This document shows, piece by piece, positions 62,940-64,000 of a DNA stretch of 64,000 nt. Position numbers and translations under genes: made by a program. This DNA is from Halorussus aquaticus (GTDB taxonomy: Archaea; Halobacteriota; Halobacteria; Halobacteriales; Haladaptataceae): NCBI RefSeq assembly GCF_024218795.1, contig NZ_CP100400.1:3524464-3588463 (forward strand), in the 5' to 3' direction. A model generated the notes under the pieces. That model saw nothing but the letters and a program-made list of their open reading frames with translations. It was not told the origin of the DNA and searched no databases. Position 1 is the stretch's first letter. Each line of letters begins with the position of its first letter.

Positions 62940-64000
62940 CTACTTCGGCGAAAGCGACTCCGTCGCGGCCCGCTTCAGAATCTCGAGTGCGAGCGCGGCG
63001 TCTCCGAGGTCGATTCGCTCGTCGGCCGCGTGAGCCTGCGAGAGGTTGCCGGGCCCCCAGATGATGGCCGGCGTCCCCGCCGCCACGAACTCCCGAGCGT
63101 CGGTCGCGGCCTCCAGTCCCCACGGTTCTCGCGGCGCGTCGGCCGTCTCCGCGGAGAGTCGGCGGAATCGCTCGGCGAGCGCGTGGTCCGTCGGAATCCC
63201 GGCCGACGCGTAGTGCTCGACCGGCGTCAGGTCGGTCTCGACGCCGGTCCGGCGCTCGGTCTCGGCCAGCAGGTCCGCGATTTCGGCTTCGACAGCCTCG
63301 ATGGTCTCGTCGGGCAGGATGCGCCGGTCGAGCAGGAACTCGGCCCGGTCGGGAAGCACCGCCATGTTCGAGTCGGTCCCGGCCTCGAACTCGGTGACGG
63401 TCGCGTACGCCCGGCCGACGAGGGTCCTCGCGCTCGCGGAGTCGCTCGTCGTAGTCGTCTATCGCCGCGAGGACGGGGCGCGCTGCGTCTAACGCGTTGG
63501 TTCCTTGGTCGGGGTGACTCGCGTGGGAGGCCGACCCCGCGACGCCGACGCGGTAGGTCACGACCCCCTTCGCGCTCGTGCCGACCCGGAAGTCGGTCGG
63601 TTCCAGCACGACGGCGCAGTCGCCGCCGTAGCCCGCTTCGACGAGCGTCCGGGTGCCGGGGTCGCCGGTCTCCTCGCCCATCGCGCCGTGGAAGACGACC
63701 GTCCCGTCGAGGTCCCCCGCCTCGATTTCGGGTGCGAGGTCCCGGAGCGCCAGCATGGCGACGGCGAGACCCGTCTTCATGTCGGCGCTCCCGCGGCCGT
63801 GGAGCGTGCCGTCCTCGACGACTCCGGCGAAGGGGTCGCGGTCCCACCTCTCGGGGTCGCCCGCGGGCACCACGTCGAGGTGACCGTTGAGGACCAGCGT
63901 GGTACCGTCGGCGTCGTCCCCGTACTCGTCGGGGTTCGCTCCTTCCGAGTCGTCTCCGTCTGTGGGGTCGTCGCCGACCCACGCGACCGCCTGCGCCCGG
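62940..64000 (-). CDS. M20-family metallopeptidase (ArgE/DapE type), frameshifted and 5'-truncated by window edge
   Basis: The frame is open from the window end with VLNGHLDVVPAGDPERWD (metal His and Asp). HGRGSADMKTGLAVAMLALR (bridging Asp) and HGAMGEETGDPGTRT (Glu pair) follow. After DDYDERLREREDP the family sequence moves to another frame, LVGRAYATVTEFEAGTDSN, then AVLPDRAEFLLDRRILPDE and IIWGPGNLSQAHAADERID (last His ligand) to the stop at 62940. One C missing from a run of four (plus-strand GGG at 63422-63424) explains it, so a sequence error is likely. The enzyme would deacylate or cleave an N-acyl amino acid or peptide. Confidence 0.85.

Noticed and set aside
1..64000. CRISPR array, cas genes, insertion sequences, rRNA
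   Set aside because: No regularly spaced repeats of CRISPR type, no transposase motifs and no rRNA-like sequence were seen. The 51-58-base repeat spacing at 20.9-21.2 kb belongs to the origin array.

Overview
The window is haloarchaeal DNA (class Halobacteria). Supporting evidence is the high GC content, strongly acidic proteins, archaeal TATA/leaderless promoters, a CetZ-type tubulin, TrmY, a TFB factor, Orc1/Cdc6, and S-layer glycosylation genes of the AglF/AglM/AglB type. The genus cannot be fixed from the sequence alone.

Region A (1-18.6 kb) is a surface-glycan / protein-glycosylation island. It holds a partial asparagine synthase, a sulfatase, a membrane acyltransferase, a GT2 glycosyltransferase, and a sugar-modification operon on the minus strand (AglF-like nucleotidyltransferase, N-formyltransferase, DegT aminotransferase, Gfo/Idh dehydrogenase). 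These are followed by a decayed STT3 gene, a polyprenyl-phosphate glycosylphosphotransferase, a membrane-anchored arylsulfotransferase-like protein, a broken aglM, and a large STT3-like protein with a LamG tail. The Gfo + DegT + formyltransferase set suggests a formamido sugar.

Region B (about 18.7-43 kb) looks like an integrated conjugative plasmid. It carries an Orc1/Cdc6 gene with an array of origin repeats, and a tightly coupled five-gene type IV secretion operon (pilin-like, surface protein, VirB6-like, VirB4 N-part, VirB4 ATPase). It also has small zinc-finger proteins, a dead Fic gene, a winged-helix/unknown gene pair, a TFB, an OB-fold protein, an unusually structured non-coding stretch, a VirD4/HerA-like coupling ATPase with a nuclease-like tail, an EVE-like protein and a primase-polymerase. 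No integrase, relaxase or att repeats were recognised.

Region C (44-64 kb) looks like core chromosome: aldehyde dehydrogenase, M24 peptidase, MOSC protein, acetamidase (broken), glutaredoxin, an intact aglM followed by an aglB 3' remnant, CoA transferase, LeuA-family synthase, VOC protein, CetZ, TrmY, a SLOG-like protein, tRNA-Pro(CGG), a CheC-like protein, a HAD dehalogenase and an M20 peptidase.

Two themes cross the regions. First, aglM followed by a convergent STT3 gene occurs twice, with opposite members decayed, and a third STT3 relic lies at 9.5-10.9 kb. Second, several core-type genes carry single-base frameshifts, often in short G/C runs, which points to sequence errors rather than to real gene loss.
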